From Oceaniovalibus sp. ACAM 378 (GTDB lineage Bacteria > Pseudomonadota > Alphaproteobacteria > Rhodobacterales > Rhodobacteraceae), in contig NZ_VSJK01000011.1 in the NCBI RefSeq assembly GCF_008085915.1, positions 1-64,000 on the forward strand: a DNA stretch of 64,000 bases, given 5' to 3'. Shown in pieces: positions 1 through 8,167 of the stretch (position 1 is the stretch's first letter; each line of letters opens with the position of its first letter). The notes below the pieces were generated by a model that saw only the letters and a list, made by a program, of their open reading frames with translations, was not told the origin of the DNA and made no database searches. Made by a program: the position numbers and the translations under genes.

Positions 1-67
1 ACATCTTTGCATTCAACATGTCTTCTATAGTGCGTCTCTCACGTAATCCTAACTCTGTGTGGCCCAT
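1..67 (-). CDS. IS30-family transposase, N-terminal fragment cut by window edge
   Basis: The minus strand starts at an ATG (67-65) preceded by AAGGAG. The 22 visible residues begin MGHTELGLRERRTIEDML, which is the typical opening of IS30-type transposases (MGHxxLxxxER...IE). The rest lies outside the window, so it cannot be said whether the element is intact. The outer end of the element probably falls within the next 100 or so bases, but no terminal repeat could be fixed. Recognised by remembered family similarity only. Confidence 0.7.
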   Translation of the reverse strand, partial: MGHTELGLRERRTIEDMLNAKM

Positions 68-424
68 CTTCCGTTCTCCTTGCTTTCCAGCAAGATAGGG
101 GATTTGTCGCAACCCAGTTTAGAATGTTCCCCGCGTACACATGGAGTGGGTGATAATGAGGATTATGTAATATATAGACGCTAAGGCCATCAAACCTAGA
201 CTCAGCACTTTGGTATCGGGGACGTTTCGGTAAATCGCATTTCGCAATGTGTATCCTGCCGCCGGTTGGCGGATTTGATCAGGCTTTCTTTAAGCCATCC
301 TGTTATCAGAGCCGCCTTCGCATGGGATCATCCAAGTGCACACTTTGGTGCGTTTTTAGTGCGGAGCTGCGAATGCGCGAAATATCTACCTGTTCCCCTT
401 GTTCAGATTTCCAGAGTATCTTGA
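68..424. other. Non-coding stretch beside IS30
   Basis: No supported gene. It should contain the outer end of the IS30 element near 68-130 and then sequence of unknown origin up to the end of the next gene. A 72-codon open frame on the plus strand (247-465) has no recognisable domain and runs into the end of the following gene, so it was not accepted. Confidence 0.5.
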
Positions 425-976
425 TCAGAATGGATCATCTTCTCCATCTGGAAGGGGCACGTTGAAAGTATTTATGGTCATTGAAATCAGTGTGTAGTAA
501 CCAAGTATTCCAACCAGCTCGACCGCCCCCTGAACGCCAAAGTGTGCTACCACTGCCGCATAGGTTGAATCTGAAATTTGGTGGGTTTGATGAAGCTCTT
601 GTGCAAAGGCATAGACTGCCGCTTCATCATCGGCAGTAAAAGTGGGTATTTTTCGGCAACGAATATCCTCAATGATCGGAGCCGCGAGCCCCTCTTGCAA
701 TGCGATCGGCGCATGAACGGCCCATTCAAAACCCGAGGCCCAAAAGGCCCCGGTCACTAAAATTGCCAGTTCCGAAATGCGTGGCGGTAACTGAGTATCA
801 TACCGACAGAACGCTCCCAATGCTTGCGCCCGGTCGGCGAGTTTTGGCGATTGCAGCCAGACCCGCAGCGGACCCTGTACCAAACCGCGCTTACTCCCTG
901 CGATCGCGTCAAAGGCGGTCTGCTGTTCGGCGGTGAGGGCGGTTTCATCTAGTATGGGGTGACGATTGTCTGGCAC
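425..976 (-). CDS. Carboxymuconolactone decarboxylase-family protein
   Basis: A 183-residue all-alpha protein of the AhpD/CMD fold. The core, about residues 55-120, reads RYDTQLPPRISELAILVTGA followed by FEWAVHAPIALQEGL, the usual CMD helix pair. The CxxC peroxidase pair of true AhpD proteins is absent and only the H of WAVHAP is retained, so a decarboxylase- or lactonase-like role is more likely than a peroxidase one. The start is GTG at 976 with AAAGG upstream. It lies 48 bases downstream of the LysR gene on the same strand and is probably co-transcribed with it. The substrate is unknown; the neighbouring cassette suggests an acyl or lactone catabolic intermediate. Confidence 0.8.
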   Translation of the reverse strand: MPDNRHPILDETALTAEQQTAFDAIAGSKRGLVQGPLRVWLQSPKLADRAQALGAFCRYDTQLPPRISELAILVTGAFWASGFEWAVHAPIALQEGLAAPIIEDIRCRKIPTFTADDEAAVYAFAQELHQTHQISDSTYAAVVAHFGVQGAVELVGILGYYTLISMTINTFNVPLPDGEDDPF

Positions 977-1024
977 GGGGGTAACCTTTCATAGTGATAG
1001 TAGAAGCGTGCTGCGCCGCTCAAA

Positions 1025-1981
1025 TCAGCGGCTGGATGCAGGGTTTGAGCTGTTTTCAAATCGGATGAGACCGCGATAAGCGGCAAAAATACCGTTCGGA
1101 ATGGTACGGTGGAGTTCAGCAAGGAATGAGGCTGCGGCCAGTGACAGATCTTGCTGTCGGCGCGTCAGCAGACCAAGACTACGCTCGGCTTCAGGACCGG
1201 TGATACTGCGCCACGTAAGGTCTGGACGGATGACCACAGGCAGACACAGGGCCGGCAACGCACTGACGCCGAACCCTGCCTGAACGAGCCCCGAGATTGT
1301 CGCAAGCTGATCCACCTCTAATGCGATTTGCATAGTAATTTGGGCATTTTCTAATGCGCGGTCAGTTAGCTGACGAACTGATGTGGTTTGCGTCATCAAT
1401 ATTAACTTTTCGGCATTCAGTTCGGCCCAAGTAACGGTCCGACGTTTTGCCAATGGATGATCTTTGCGCAGAATCGCCACGATTTTATCATGAACCAAGG
1501 GCTGAAATGCAATGTCAGGCTCAGATGTCGGTTCCACCGAGATGCCAAAATCGACCTGACCTGAACGGACCATTGCAACTACATTATTGTGGAGCACATC
1601 ACAAATCACGAGCCGAACAAGTGGATGATCGACAGCAAAGCGCGCCACCACGTCGGGCAGCATCCCTGCCGCCAGTGAAGGAAGCGCGGCGACTGCCGCT
1701 CGGCCATGCTGTATGGCGGCGACATCGGACATTTGGCTGAAGGTTGACCTCCAGCCATGCAAAAGGCGATGCGCCAAAGGCAGAAAGGTCTGCCCTTCCG
1801 AGGTCAGGAAAACGGTCCGCGAGGTTCGTTGGAACAACTTCATGCCCATCGAATCCTCTAATCGCTGAATCGATAAACTGAATGCAGGTTGTGACAGGCC
1901 GACATGGTGTGCCGCTTTGCTGAAGCTTCCCAGCTCAGCAAGAGCCAAGAAATTTTCGACCTGCTTGATCGTCGCGTGCAT
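1025..1981 (-). CDS. LysR-family transcriptional regulator
   Basis: 318 residues with an N-terminal winged helix-turn-helix (about residues 4-62, containing GSFSKAAHHVGLSQPAFSLSIQRLE) and a LysR substrate-binding domain from about residue 90. It is transcribed away from the AtuA/TAXI-TRAP operon across a 120-base gap, the classic layout for a LysR protein controlling the divergent operon and itself. The inducer is presumably the compound imported by the TAXI transporter or its CoA ester (inference). Confidence 0.9.
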   Translation of the reverse strand: MHATIKQVENFLALAELGSFSKAAHHVGLSQPAFSLSIQRLEDSMGMKLFQRTSRTVFLTSEGQTFLPLAHRLLHGWRSTFSQMSDVAAIQHGRAAVAALPSLAAGMLPDVVARFAVDHPLVRLVICDVLHNNVVAMVRSGQVDFGISVEPTSEPDIAFQPLVHDKIVAILRKDHPLAKRRTVTWAELNAEKLILMTQTTSVRQLTDRALENAQITMQIALEVDQLATISGLVQAGFGVSALPALCLPVVIRPDLTWRSITGPEAERSLGLLTRRQQDLSLAAASFLAELHRTIPNGIFAAYRGLIRFENSSNPASSR

Positions 1982-2000
1982 TTATAAAACCAATAGTTGG

Positions 2001-2024
2001 ATTTGATTTATTAATTCGACAAAT
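2001..2024. promoter_or_regulatory. Candidate LysR operator between divergent genes
   Basis: The AT-rich interval between the LysR gene and the AtuA-like gene contains ATTTG, 14 bases, then CAAAT, an interrupted dyad of the size LysR proteins bind. The placement is right for autoregulation and for control of the operon to the right. This is a motif read by eye, not a demonstrated site. Confidence 0.35.
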
Positions 2025-2101
2025 ATTAACGTAAGACGGTAGGCTTGTCACAGCGATTTTTGGCGGGGGAGCCTCAGACTGGATCGCGGATGGGGGAGCA
2101 T

Positions 2102-3499
2102 ATGCAAAGTAATCTGTTTCGGATTGGCTGTGGCGCTGGTTTCGGCGGCGACCGGCTTGATGCTGCAGTTCCTGTTGTGGATGCCCTCGTCGCCTCGGGT
2201 GGCCCTGCCTGTCTGATGTTCGAAACCCTGGCCGAACGCACGCTTGCGCTTTCCCAATTGGCGCGCAGAGGTGGGGGCGTAGGCTATGATCCGCATTTAA
2301 TGGATCGTCTGCGTCCAATTCTTGGTACTTGCCTGCAACATGGGATAAGCATCGTCGGAAATTTCGGCGCGGCCGATCCGGTCGGTGCGGCCCAGGCCAT
2401 CGACGCATTGGCGCGAGAGATCGGCGCGCGGGTGCCAAAGATTTTTGTCGTCTCCGGCGACGATTTGATGGTGAGCCCGCATCGCGCTGAAATCGATCCG
2501 ACCTTGCAGGCGTGCCTGCCGGCGGGGGCCTTGCCCCTCAGTGCGAATGTGTATCTGGGCGCGTCACAAATTCGCGACGCGTTGATTGCTGGAGCCGATA
2601 TTGTAGTGACGGGCCGCGTGGCCGATCCGGCATTGGCACTGGGGGCCGTGGCAGCGCATTTTGACTGGTCATTTGACAATCTCGACCTGATAGCCGCTGG
2701 GACGATGGCAGGCCATCTTCTAGAATGTGGTGGTCAGGTTACAGGTGGGTACTTTGCCGATCCCGGCATGAAGGATGTGCCAGACCTTGCAAATCTGGGC
2801 TTTCCTATTGTCGAGATTTCCGCCGACGGGGCGATGGTGGTGACGAAGCCAGAAGGAACCGGGGGATGCGTGAACGCGCGCACGGTCAAAGAGCAACTGC
2901 TTTATGAGATCCACGACCCGGCGGCCTATCTTACTCCGGACGTGGTCTTGGACCTGACCAGTGTGTCGGTTAAGAATCTGGGCCAGAACCGGGTCGCCTT
3001 GCGGGGCGCTCGTGGCACAAGACGGCCTGAAACTCTAAAGGCTACTGTGTGTTATGATGGTGGTTTTATTGGTGAAGGTGGAATTTCCTATTCAGGCCCC
3101 GGTGCCGATGCACGGGCCCGTCTAGCGATTGATATCCTGCGCGGACGTCTTGCACCGGATTTGCAGATGCGTGCGCAGACGGTCAGCACACAGGCTCAAA
3201 TGACCGCCCTTTTCGACGACGGCCCCAAGCGTCGTATCGCGACGAGTCCAGCAGGTTCATTTGACCTGACCGAGATTGCCGAGATCCAAAATGATGTGCG
3301 TGTGCATATCGCCGTACGATCAACCGATCGGGCCGAGGTTGCGCATGCGATGCATGAACTTGGTGCCCTATACACATGCGGGCCAGGCGGCGGAGGCGGG
3401 GTGCGCAGCACTATCCGCAGCCGGCTTTACACAAGCTCGGCGCTAATCCCGCGCGATCTTGTTGACGCATCCTGCCAAGAATGGAGCGATGCACGATGA
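2102..3499 (+). CDS. AtuA-like protein (DUF1446, acyclic terpene utilisation family)
   Basis: About 465 residues from the ATG at 2102, which has GGGGGAG just upstream; longer frames exist to 2045. The N terminus (FRIGCGAGFGGDRLDAAV) and GRVADPALALG are typical of the AtuA/DUF1446 family. A glycine-rich tail (CGPGGGGGVRS) is also characteristic. AtuA is needed for citronellol/geraniol catabolism in Pseudomonas, but its reaction is unproven and many relatives sit in other acyl-CoA pathways. It overlaps the next gene by ATGA, as family partners normally do. The substrate cannot be read from sequence. Confidence 0.85.
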   Translation: MQSNLFRIGCGAGFGGDRLDAAVPVVDALVASGGPACLMFETLAERTLALSQLARRGGGVGYDPHLMDRLRPILGTCLQHGISIVGNFGAADPVGAAQAIDALAREIGARVPKIFVVSGDDLMVSPHRAEIDPTLQACLPAGALPLSANVYLGASQIRDALIAGADIVVTGRVADPALALGAVAAHFDWSFDNLDLIAAGTMAGHLLECGGQVTGGYFADPGMKDVPDLANLGFPIVEISADGAMVVTKPEGTGGCVNARTVKEQLLYEIHDPAAYLTPDVVLDLTSVSVKNLGQNRVALRGARGTRRPETLKATVCYDGGFIGEGGISYSGPGADARARLAIDILRGRLAPDLQMRAQTVSTQAQMTALFDDGPKRRIATSPAGSFDLTEIAEIQNDVRVHIAVRSTDRAEVAHAMHELGALYTCGPGGGGGVRSTIRSRLYTSSALIPRDLVDASCQEWSDAR

Positions 3500-3807
3500 C
3501 CGTTCTACACGAAATTGCCCATTCCCGCGCTGGCGACAAGGGCGATCGCCTGAATGTCAGCGTCATCGCCTATCGCGCTGAGGATTATACGCGGCTGGTC
3601 GAACAGGTCACTGTGGCTCGCATCCGCGAAATGCTTGCCGATCGCAACCCCGGCGCGATCGAACGCTATGAGTTGCCCAACCTTGGGGCGCTGAATTTTG
3701 TAATCGACGCGGTTCTTGATGGCGGCGTTAACGCCAGCCTGGATCTGGACGGACACGGCAAGTGCCTGTCTTACCGCATTCTCGGGATGCATTTAAACCC
3801 GAACTAA
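3496..3807 (+). CDS. Small AtuA-partner protein
   Basis: 103 residues from the ATG at 3496, which overlaps the stop of the AtuA-like gene (ATGA). It begins VLHEIAHSRAGDKGDRLNVSV, the conserved opening of the small proteins that follow, or are fused to, DUF1446 proteins. HSRAGDKGD is the most conserved patch. It probably forms a complex with the upstream protein. No catalytic assignment is possible from the sequence. Confidence 0.8.
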   Translation: MTVLHEIAHSRAGDKGDRLNVSVIAYRAEDYTRLVEQVTVARIREMLADRNPGAIERYELPNLGALNFVIDAVLDGGVNASLDLDGHGKCLSYRILGMHLNPN

Positions 3808-3841
3808 ACGTACCTGTGAATTTCTTTGGAGGAGGAAAAAT

Positions 3842-4819
3842 ATGAAACTTATTAAAGCACCCCTTGCCGCTATTGCGGCACTGGCAATCTGTGGCGGCGG
3901 TATGGCTGCGGCGCAGGACACCCGGCTGCTCATCGGCTCGACCTCGGCATCGTCCAGCCAGTATGGATACTTTGTGGCTTTGGGCCAGCTGATTAACGAT
4001 AAGGTTCCCGGAGTCAGGGCGTCGGTTGCTGAAACAGGAGCCACTATGGACAACCTGCGCAGGATGCAGCGCGGGCAGGTTCATATGGGGCTGGTTACGA
4101 CGAATATCATCGAACACGCCTATAACGGCACTCAAGAATTCGAAGGAAACCCACAAGAGGCGCCGCTGCTCTGGGTTTATGCCCCCGCGCCGCAAAATGT
4201 CGTCGTCCGGGCTGATGCCGGCATCACGACATTGGAGGACCTGAGTGGCAAACGGTTCAATCCGGGTATTCGTGGCTCGGCCACGGAAGCGACGGCTGAA
4301 GCCGTGATGGCTAAACTGGGCGTTACGCCAGATTATGTGCGCGGATCGACCACGGATGTCGTTGACATGATCAAGGACAACCGCGTCCTGGGATATGTGA
4401 AATCGGGTGCCGGCAATCGTCTGGATGCGTCGTCGCTGGACATCAATACCTTTACACCGGTGCAGGTGGTGTCACTGACGGATGCTCAGGTCGACACCAT
4501 CAAGGCCGAGATGAAGGATATTTCGGTTGTGTCTATCGATGACGCTGGCGAAGACATCGCTCCCTACAAGACATGGGCCTTTGCACTTGCCGTTTCGGCC
4601 ACGCCTGAAATGGACGAACAAACCGCCTATGAGATTACCAAAGCTGCGATGGAAGATACGACCGTCCAGCGCAATGCCCTGTCATCCCTGGCAAATTATG
4701 ATCTGTCCGAGTTGACGATGGAATACGGAACTGTCCCCCTGCATCCAGGTGCAGCGCGATATTTCACCGAAAAAGGGTTCGACATCCCTGAGCATATGCA
4801 GCCAACCACAAGCCAGTGA
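3842..4819 (+). CDS. TAXI-family TRAP transporter solute-binding protein
   Basis: 325 residues with a signal peptide of about 24 residues (cleavage near AAAQ/D). The mature part has the TAXI-family features: LLIGSTSASSSQYGYFVALGQ at the ligand-binding start and the C-terminal HPGAARYFTEKG. It is the periplasmic receptor for the fused permease that follows. A strong Shine-Dalgarno (GGAGGAGG) precedes the start, fitting the high expression needed for a binding protein. TAXI proteins bind carboxylates; the actual ligand is unknown. Confidence 0.92.
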   Translation: MKLIKAPLAAIAALAICGGGMAAAQDTRLLIGSTSASSSQYGYFVALGQLINDKVPGVRASVAETGATMDNLRRMQRGQVHMGLVTTNIIEHAYNGTQEFEGNPQEAPLLWVYAPAPQNVVVRADAGITTLEDLSGKRFNPGIRGSATEATAEAVMAKLGVTPDYVRGSTTDVVDMIKDNRVLGYVKSGAGNRLDASSLDINTFTPVQVVSLTDAQVDTIKAEMKDISVVSIDDAGEDIAPYKTWAFALAVSATPEMDEQTAYEITKAAMEDTTVQRNALSSLANYDLSELTMEYGTVPLHPGAARYFTEKGFDIPEHMQPTTSQ

Positions 4820-4829
4820 TAACTTTGCG

Positions 4830-4861
4830 TCCCGGGACGGGTTTGACCACCTGTCCCGGGA
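4830..4861 (+). promoter_or_regulatory. Hairpin between binding-protein and permease genes
   Basis: A 12-base arm TCCCGGGACGGG pairs with CCTGTCCCGGGA across 8 bases, with one G.T pair. No T-run follows, so it is more likely an mRNA-stabilising or partial-attenuation hairpin than a full terminator. Such structures often keep binding-protein mRNA in excess over permease mRNA. Confidence 0.6.
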
Positions 4862-4900
4862 TTCACGCGAACCGCAGCTGCACCTCAGGAGAAATTTGCG

Positions 4901-6778
4901 ATGCGTGATACTGCCGCCAAGATACTGGCTGTCTTCATCGGACTGTTCGTTCTTTACACATCCGCAGCCGGACCGTTTGAAAGCCTGGTGCAGCGAGCGC
5001 TGTTTCTAGGTCTGGTGGTTACTCTGGCGGCACTAATGTATCCGCTGGCGCCTGGCAGTCGTTTGCGCCCGGTCGCCATCGTACTTGATCTTGCACTGGT
5101 CGTCGTAACATGGATTGCCTGCGGCTATATCGTCCTGAACTATGATAAGATTATGAACTCGCTGCCCTGGGCCACCGGGGCGGATGTCGCCATGACCGTG
5201 GGCCTTGTGTTGGCGATCCTGGAAATGGGACGCCGGGTTGTTGGATTGATTTTTCCAACGCTGGTGGTCATCGGTTTGGTCTATGCGCTTTTGGGCCATT
5301 ACATTCCTGGCCTGCTGGGACACAGCCAGTTCGATCCGTATTTCGTGACTGAAACCCTGTTCTTGGGCGATTTAGGTATCTGGGGCAGCCTCCTCAGCAT
5401 CGCCGCGACTGTTATTGCGGCTTTCGTCCTGTTTGGCGCATTTCTGCTACACACTGGCGGTGGTCAAACTTTCATGGATCTAGCGATGCGCGTCGGCGGC
5501 AAAAGCCCCGGCGGGGCCGCAAAAATGGCAACGATCGCATCCGGGCTCTTTGGAATGGTCAGTGGCAGTGCCGTAGCCAATGTTGCCACAACCGGCAACT
5601 TCACGATTCCATTGATGAAACGTCTGTCATACCCGGCCCCTTTTGCCGCTGCTGTTGAGGCCGTTGCCTCCACGGGTGGTCAATTGGCGCCGCCGATCAT
5701 GGGCGCGGCCGCATTCGTCATGGCCGAGATTTTGGGTGTCAGTTATGTCACCGTCATGGTCGGGGCAATCCTGCCTGCCCTGTTGTTCTATCTATCGGTT
5801 TTCATGACCGTCCACGTCGTCTCGCTTCAACGCAATCTGCGTATCGTGGATGAGGAAAGCATTCCGAGCTGGCCAACGATCCTGCGCTGGCGTCGTTTGT
5901 TGCCGGTGATCGCCGCTCTTGGTGGGTTATTTTTCGGAATTCTAACGGGCCGGTCAGTTCAGACGGCTGCGTTCATCGGAATAGCTGCGCTACTCTTGGC
6001 GTTCGTGTTGGTCTCTATCGGCAGCAACCGCCCCAAGGACATGTTTCGTCAGATGCTTGCAGCGCTTGACGATGCAGGGCGGGGCCTGGTTATCATCGGC
6101 ATCCTGTTAGCTGGTGCGCAAATCCTTGTCGCCATGATTAACCTGACGGGAATTGGCGTCACATTATCGTCTTTGATCGTCACTTTGGCAGGTAATTCGG
6201 TGGTGCTGGTTGCGATCATCGTCGGTTTGATCTGCATTGTGATCGGAATGGGCCTTCCGACCACCGCAGCGTATGTTTTGGTCGCTGCTGTTTTGGCGCC
6301 TGCTCTCACCAGCGTTGGCGTTAAGCCGTTGGCCGCGCATATGTTTGTGTTCTACTTCGCCACTATTTCCGTCATCACTCCGCCCGTTTGCGTCGCCGTA
6401 TTTGTTGCAGCAGGGATCGCGCAGACCAACTGGCTACCCGCTGCACGCGAGGCAGTGCGGCTGGGTGCGATGACTTATGTCGTACCGTTCATGATCCTGA
6501 TTTACCCGGGTATGATTGGCCAGGGTGGCGCTCTGGCCATTGGCGAGGCGCTGCTGTCCGGTCTTGTGCTGGTGGTTGCCATTCCCTTCCTGCTAGCCGG
6601 GATGCCGATGACCGGGAACCGTCTGCTTGATATCGCGGCCTATCTTTTGGCCATCGGCATCGCTTTGATCCCGCACCCGGCCGCACCCGTCTTTGCTGCG
6701 CTTATCTTGTTTGTAGGATGGTGGATGGCGCGAAAAAGCCGCTTGACTGCGGTAGAACCCAATGCGTCACAGGAGTGA
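4901..6778 (+). CDS. TRAP transporter fused permease (4TM/12TM, TAXI type)
   Basis: 625 residues, almost entirely hydrophobic. An N-terminal part of about 190 residues corresponds to the small DctQ-like domain and the rest to the DctM-like domain. Diagnostic stretches are GLFGMVSGSAVANVATTGNFTIP, STGGQLAPPIMGAAAF and GMGLPTTAAYV. Fused permeases of this kind pair with TAXI receptors, and one is encoded immediately upstream. It sits in the inner membrane and uses ion-gradient-driven import. Its stop is two bases before the next start, so the genes form one operon. Confidence 0.93.
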   Translation: MRDTAAKILAVFIGLFVLYTSAAGPFESLVQRALFLGLVVTLAALMYPLAPGSRLRPVAIVLDLALVVVTWIACGYIVLNYDKIMNSLPWATGADVAMTVGLVLAILEMGRRVVGLIFPTLVVIGLVYALLGHYIPGLLGHSQFDPYFVTETLFLGDLGIWGSLLSIAATVIAAFVLFGAFLLHTGGGQTFMDLAMRVGGKSPGGAAKMATIASGLFGMVSGSAVANVATTGNFTIPLMKRLSYPAPFAAAVEAVASTGGQLAPPIMGAAAFVMAEILGVSYVTVMVGAILPALLFYLSVFMTVHVVSLQRNLRIVDEESIPSWPTILRWRRLLPVIAALGGLFFGILTGRSVQTAAFIGIAALLLAFVLVSIGSNRPKDMFRQMLAALDDAGRGLVIIGILLAGAQILVAMINLTGIGVTLSSLIVTLAGNSVVLVAIIVGLICIVIGMGLPTTAAYVLVAAVLAPALTSVGVKPLAAHMFVFYFATISVITPPVCVAVFVAAGIAQTNWLPAAREAVRLGAMTYVVPFMILIYPGMIGQGGALAIGEALLSGLVLVVAIPFLLAGMPMTGNRLLDIAAYLLAIGIALIPHPAAPVFAALILFVGWWMARKSRLTAVEPNASQE

Positions 6779-6780
6779 AA

Positions 6781-7722
6781 ATGCCCCGTACTGCACCAGA
6801 TAAAGTCACAGAAGTTGCCATAGTCGGAACGGGTCTGATCGGCTCCAGCTGGGCGGCATTGTTCCTTGCAACTGGCCTAAAAGTTCATGCGATTGATCCC
6901 ATGCCGGACGCTGAAGTCCGTCTGCGCGACACGATCCGCTCGATGTGGGGGAGCCTACAAGAGCTGGGCCGCACATCGCAGCCAACGCCTCCGCTTGATG
7001 CACTAAGCTTTTCCCCAATCCCCGGTGCCGAATTAGCCTCTGTGCAGCTTGTTCAGGAAAGTGCGCCGGAAAATCTCGGCCTTAAGCAACAGCTTCTGGC
7101 AGAGATTGAAGCGTGGGTTCCCGCTGAAACGATTATCGCCTCATCCACCTCAGCCCTTCTAATAGGTGACATTCAGGCCAAAGCCCGCCATCCGGGCCGT
7201 TGTCTTGCAGCGCATCCCTTCAACCCGCCGCACATCCTGCCCTTGGTCGAGGTCTCGGGTGGACCCAAGACCGACAACGACGTGCTGGATTGGGCGATGT
7301 CCTTTTATGAATGGCTTGGCAAGACTCCGGTCCGCCTGTCGCGACAGATCGAAGGGCATATTGCTGGACGCCTCGGGGCGGCGATGTGGCGCGAAGCCGT
7401 ATCACTGGTTGACCAAGGCGTGGCAACGGTCGCCGACATCGACGCCGCCGTGCGCAATGGACCAGGCCCACGTTGGGCAACTACCGGCTGCCACATGGTC
7501 TATCATCTAGGTGGCGGCGACGGCGGTATGGCCCATTATCTTGCGCATCTGGGCGCAAGCCAGCAACGACGTTGGGACGATCTAGGCACGCCTACCCTGA
7601 CAGAAGACCTTTGCCAAAAACTGACTGAGGGTGTCACCCAAGAGTCTGGCGGCCGAAGCATCGCAAGCTTAATGGAAGAGCGCGACCGAAAGCTGGTTCA
7701 GATCATGCAATCGCGTGGGTAG
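6781..7722 (+). CDS. 3-hydroxyacyl-CoA dehydrogenase-family enzyme (carnitine dehydrogenase-like)
   Basis: 313 residues from the ATG at 6781 (AGGAG upstream). The N-terminal Rossmann motif is VGTGLIGSSWA. The catalytic region has the histidine in AHPFNPPHILPLVEVSGG and the downstream glutamate. The C-terminal part (GPGPRWATTGCHMVYHLGGG) resembles L-carnitine dehydrogenase and L-gulonate 3-dehydrogenase more than fatty-acid enzymes. It probably oxidises a 3-hydroxy acid or its CoA ester with NAD+. It is the last gene of the AtuA/TAXI-TRAP operon, so its substrate is likely derived from the imported compound. Confidence 0.85.
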   Translation: MPRTAPDKVTEVAIVGTGLIGSSWAALFLATGLKVHAIDPMPDAEVRLRDTIRSMWGSLQELGRTSQPTPPLDALSFSPIPGAELASVQLVQESAPENLGLKQQLLAEIEAWVPAETIIASSTSALLIGDIQAKARHPGRCLAAHPFNPPHILPLVEVSGGPKTDNDVLDWAMSFYEWLGKTPVRLSRQIEGHIAGRLGAAMWREAVSLVDQGVATVADIDAAVRNGPGPRWATTGCHMVYHLGGGDGGMAHYLAHLGASQQRRWDDLGTPTLTEDLCQKLTEGVTQESGGRSIASLMEERDRKLVQIMQSRG

Positions 7723-8167
7723 GATCGTCTTGGATATTCGGTTCGGTGCGAACAGAACTGCCTAAGTGTGCCAAAACGAAGGGATTTCCGATCTCGCTGC
7801 TCAACCGAATAGTCAATCCTGCGACGATACTTCATTCACAATACTCCATCTATTCTTTAGGATTATTGCGTTGAATGGCGTTGTTGCGGAACTCCAGCCT
7901 GAAACGCGCCCTACCCTTTCCCGGTTGGTTCAGACTACGCGAACGATCTCAGCGGTACCGAGAGCTGAGAAGCGATTCATCAGTGACGGCGCAGGCCGAG
8001 CAGTTCTAAGAAATTGCGTCGGACATTTTACCCCTCGGCTGGACGAAGAAGACGCGTTCTGACCTGCGCAACTATCAACAAGCGGCTGGAAAAAAGCGTA
8101 CAATCTCTGGCCAAAATCGCGGGCTGATGCGCCGGTGTGGCACCGTTCAGTTCGGTAAAAGCTACAG
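7723..8167. other. Gap with no supported gene (possible debris)
   Basis: 445 bases between two operons that converge here. Frames are short and interrupted, and a 98-codon plus-strand frame has no recognisable similarity. GGCGTTGTTGCGGA at about 7876 resembles the ends of some IS elements, so old insertion debris is possible but unproven. No clear terminator hairpin was found. Confidence 0.4.

Noticed and set aside
247-465. 72-codon plus-strand open frame at the left end
   Set aside because: No domain, cysteine-rich chance composition, and it overlaps the end of the CMD-family gene on the other strand.
7766-8062. 98-codon plus-strand open frame in the gap after the dehydrogenase gene
   Set aside because: No recognisable similarity, no ribosome site and no codon pattern like the neighbours; listed only as an empty gap.
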